Assembly (NCBI GenBank): GCA_009774235.1
Contig: VSNJ01000094.1
Location: 1-15,845, forward strand
Source of the DNA: Lachnospiraceae bacterium
Lineage (GTDB): Bacteria > Bacillota > Clostridia > Lachnospirales > Lachnospiraceae
Direction: 5' to 3'
DNA: 15,845 nucleotides
Shown here: piece by piece, positions 14,375-15,845 of the stretch
Position numbering within the stretch: the first letter of the stretch is position 1
Layout: every line of letters begins with the position of its first letter
Program-made: the position numbers and the translations under genes
Notes under the pieces: model-generated
What the model was told of the DNA's origin: nothing
Seen by the model: only the letters and a program-made list of their open reading frames with translations
Database searches by the model: none

Positions 14375-15502
14375 CTAGATTTTACCTTTTATCCTGTAAA
14401 CATAAGCAAGAATTTCAGCAACCATCTGGTATAACTCTGGTGGTATCTGTGCACCTACATCAACATTGTGGTAAAGCATCCTTGCTAATGGTTTATTCTC
14501 AACTATCTCTATATCATTTTCCTTCGCAACATCTTTTATCTTTGCTGCAAGGTAATCAGCTCCCTTTGCAATAACTATAGGTGCATCTGATTTTTCTTTA
14601 TCATATAATATTGCAACAGCAAGATGTGTAGGGTTTGTAATAACTACATCTGCCTGCGGCAGCGCATTCATCATACGCCGTTGCGATGCCTCCCTCATAC
14701 GTGCCCTCTGTTGTGCTTTTACTTTAGGGTCACCTTCTGCATTCTTGTATTCATCTTTAACTTCCTGCTTTGTCATCTTCATGTCTTCATGGAACTTCCA
14801 CTTACGGTACTTCCAGTCTATAGCAGCAATTACAATGAAAAAAATGCAAATCCTCATCCCAATGTCAATAACAGTGTCACCAATAAGTTCTATAGCCTGC
14901 CATAATGTAAAATTATACATATTCAAGACTAATACCCATCTGTCTTTTAGAAAATCATATACAACATATGTAAGTACAGCAATCTTTGCTATTGAAATAA
15001 GCAGGTCTACAATCTTACTTTTTGAAAACAAACGCTTCACACCACTTATTGGATTAAACTTCCCTAGATTTGGCTTCATTGGTTCAAATGAAATCTTCCA
15101 TTTTACCTGCCTGTATTCTACAATAAATGCTGTTATAAATGCAAAAACCAGAAAAGGAAGCGCTGTTGTAATTATAATGTTTATTACATTGCCAAGCATT
15201 GTACATATAAGCGGCAATGTAAATTCATTGGTTGTATATTTTGTAATACTTGAATATAAGGACTGGTATGACTCCAGAAAAGTATTACCTACATTTCCTA
15301 CAAAAAACTTTATTGCTATAAAGAATGTACAAAGTGATGCTGCTGTGGTAACTTCCCTGCTTTTGGCAGTCTGTCCTTTGCTTCTTGCATTACTAAGCTT
15401 TTTAGATGTAGGCTCTTCTGTCTTCTCGCCGCCATCCCCATCCTTTGCAAAAAGTTGTAAATTATATGCAAAAGAATATTTTAAATTACAATCCAGAACC
15501 AT
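14375..15502 (-). CDS. flhB: Flagellar export switch protein FlhB
   Basis: A 375-residue export-apparatus protein that switches substrate class from hook to filament. The N-terminus has LQLFAKDGDGGEKTEEPTSK, a usual FlhB opening, followed by four hydrophobic segments in the N-terminal two thirds. The cytoplasmic domain has the self-cleavage site NPTH at residues 290-293 (ITNPTHLAVAILYD), so cleavage between Asn and Pro is expected. The frame is open to 15562, but that start falls in the -35 box of the promoter described here. The ATG at 15502 has GAGGTGGAG at good spacing and fits the family. fliR does not lie directly upstream as it commonly does; a non-coding segment does. Confidence 0.97.
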   Translation of the reverse strand: MVLDCNLKYSFAYNLQLFAKDGDGGEKTEEPTSKKLSNARSKGQTAKSREVTTAASLCTFFIAIKFFVGNVGNTFLESYQSLYSSITKYTTNEFTLPLICTMLGNVINIIITTALPFLVFAFITAFIVEYRQVKWKISFEPMKPNLGKFNPISGVKRLFSKSKIVDLLISIAKIAVLTYVVYDFLKDRWVLVLNMYNFTLWQAIELIGDTVIDIGMRICIFFIVIAAIDWKYRKWKFHEDMKMTKQEVKDEYKNAEGDPKVKAQQRARMREASQRRMMNALPQADVVITNPTHLAVAILYDKEKSDAPIVIAKGADYLAAKIKDVAKENDIEIVENKPLARMLYHNVDVGAQIPPELYQMVAEILAYVYRIKGKI

Positions 15503-15533
15503 ATCACTCCACCTCTGATTATATCTTAATATT

Positions 15534-15562
15534 ATCATAACCCATTTACATAAAAATATCAA
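15534..15562 (-). promoter_or_regulatory. Predicted sigma-A-like promoter for flhB
   Basis: On the minus strand TTGATA (15557-15562) and TATGAT (15534-15539) are separated by exactly 17 bases. Each hexamer matches the consensus at five of six positions. Transcription would begin near 15527, giving a leader of about 25 bases ending in the flhB ribosome site. The stretch is AT-rich, so a chance match is possible, but the position is ideal. It does not resemble a SigD promoter. Confidence 0.6.
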
Positions 15563-15663
15563 TATAATATAATTTTGAGTTTTTCCATTTTTTAATATAC
15601 AGGTTATGTGGCTCTGGCGGGTTCCAAAACTTTACCCCAGGCACACCCGGCTTGGATACAATA

Positions 15664-15739
15664 TCATTTAGTTAAGGGTATCCTCTGTAAATACCAGACT
15701 TATAGGGTTTTATTGGTTAGGGTTTTCTTAACTAAATGA
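15664..15739. repeat. 13-bp perfect inverted repeat with an inner hairpin
   Basis: The arm TCATTTAGTTAAG (15664-15676) is repeated exactly as its reverse complement at 15727-15739, leaving 50 bases between. Inside, GGTAT (15677-15681) and ATACC (15691-15695) can form a second hairpin directly next to the first arm, and TAGGGTTTT occurs twice. The arrangement could be the ends of a miniature mobile element or the closing stem of a folded RNA. I see no transposase and no clear target-site duplication. Confidence 0.7.
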
Positions 15740-15785
15740 CATTACACCTGGAAAGATACTAGTATAATACACACTAATCCCCATT

Positions 15786-15804
15786 CCGCCGCTGACGCTG
15801 GCGG
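15786..15804. repeat. GC-rich hairpin
   Basis: CCGCC (15786-15790) pairs with GGCGG (15800-15804), and two further GC pairs are possible after a one-base bulge, leaving a four-base loop. This is a stable stem in AT-rich surroundings. No T-run follows on either strand, so it is not a standard terminator. Confidence 0.6.
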
Positions 15805-15845
15805 CACAAATAGTAATGAAAAAGTGGGTGCGTCACTCCCTCTTT

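Larger units (their letters stand above)
15563..15845. other. Non-coding segment upstream of flhB with several repeats
   Basis: No convincing gene is visible in these 283 bases. Two minus-strand frames are open from the window edge but end within 72 and 102 bases with no family resemblance. The segment holds a 13-bp inverted repeat (15664-15739), a GC-rich hairpin (15786-15804) and a direct repeat of TAGGGTTTT at 15-bp spacing (15703-15711, 15718-15726). Its composition is mixed, with GC-rich islands (about 15613-15655 and 15781-15805) unlike the AT-rich promoter next to it. It may be a small non-autonomous repeat element, the 3' end of an upstream transcript, or a structured RNA. Confidence 0.5.

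Noticed and set aside
14745..15518. Open frame of 257 codons on the plus strand
   Set aside because: It is antisense to flhB across nearly its whole length; a shadow frame.

Overview
The window is a low-GC Firmicutes chromosome segment, most likely Lachnospiraceae (Roseburia/Agathobacter/Lachnospira-like). The grounds are AT-rich codon use, strong GGAGG/GGGGG ribosome sites, and a clostridial-type flagellar/chemotaxis operon that contains CheC, CheD, a YcgR-type PilZ protein and FapA. Every gene I can support is on the minus strand, so transcription runs from high to low coordinates.

Layout in transcription order. (1) 15845-15503: about 340 bp with no convincing gene. It holds a 13-bp perfect inverted repeat, a GC-rich hairpin, a 15-bp-period direct repeat and a good sigma-A-like promoter just ahead of flhB. 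(2) 15502-12281: flhB and flhA, the export gate of the flagellar type III secretion system. (3) 12281-10120: flhF and flhG, the SRP-type GTPase and MinD-like ATPase pair that control flagellar position and number. (4) 10002-9286: a PilZ c-di-GMP receptor of the YcgR type. (5) 9257-4318: cheB, cheA, cheW, cheC and cheD, covering signalling and adaptation. (6) 4273-3983: a small two-TM protein of unknown function. (7) 3936-3160: sigD/fliA, the flagellar sigma factor. (8) 3076-96: fapA (DUF342), a 106-residue charged protein, and a membrane-anchored coiled-coil protein in the position that swrB (ylxL) holds after sigD in Bacillus. The last 95 bases hold no gene I can identify.

How they work together: FlhA and FlhB export flagellar subunits, FlhF and FlhG place the organelle, and CheA/CheW/CheB/CheC/CheD process receptor signals. 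The PilZ protein probably brakes motility at high c-di-GMP, and SigD turns on late genes. Gaps between genes are 1-117 bp or 1-bp overlaps, consistent with one long operon. cheY, cheR, fliP, fliQ and fliR are not in the window.

This is mostly a well-known type of locus, and I did not find a clearly new system. The points most worth checking are the structured non-coding segment and local promoter ahead of flhB, a 15-bp perfect hairpin that contains the sigD stop codon, a PilZ motif with Gly in place of the usual Ser, and three poorly characterised small or accessory proteins around sigD. Several start codons differ from the longest open frame, because ribosome-binding sites and family N-termini favour internal starts (flhB, cheB, cheC, the PilZ gene, the small membrane protein and the last two genes).
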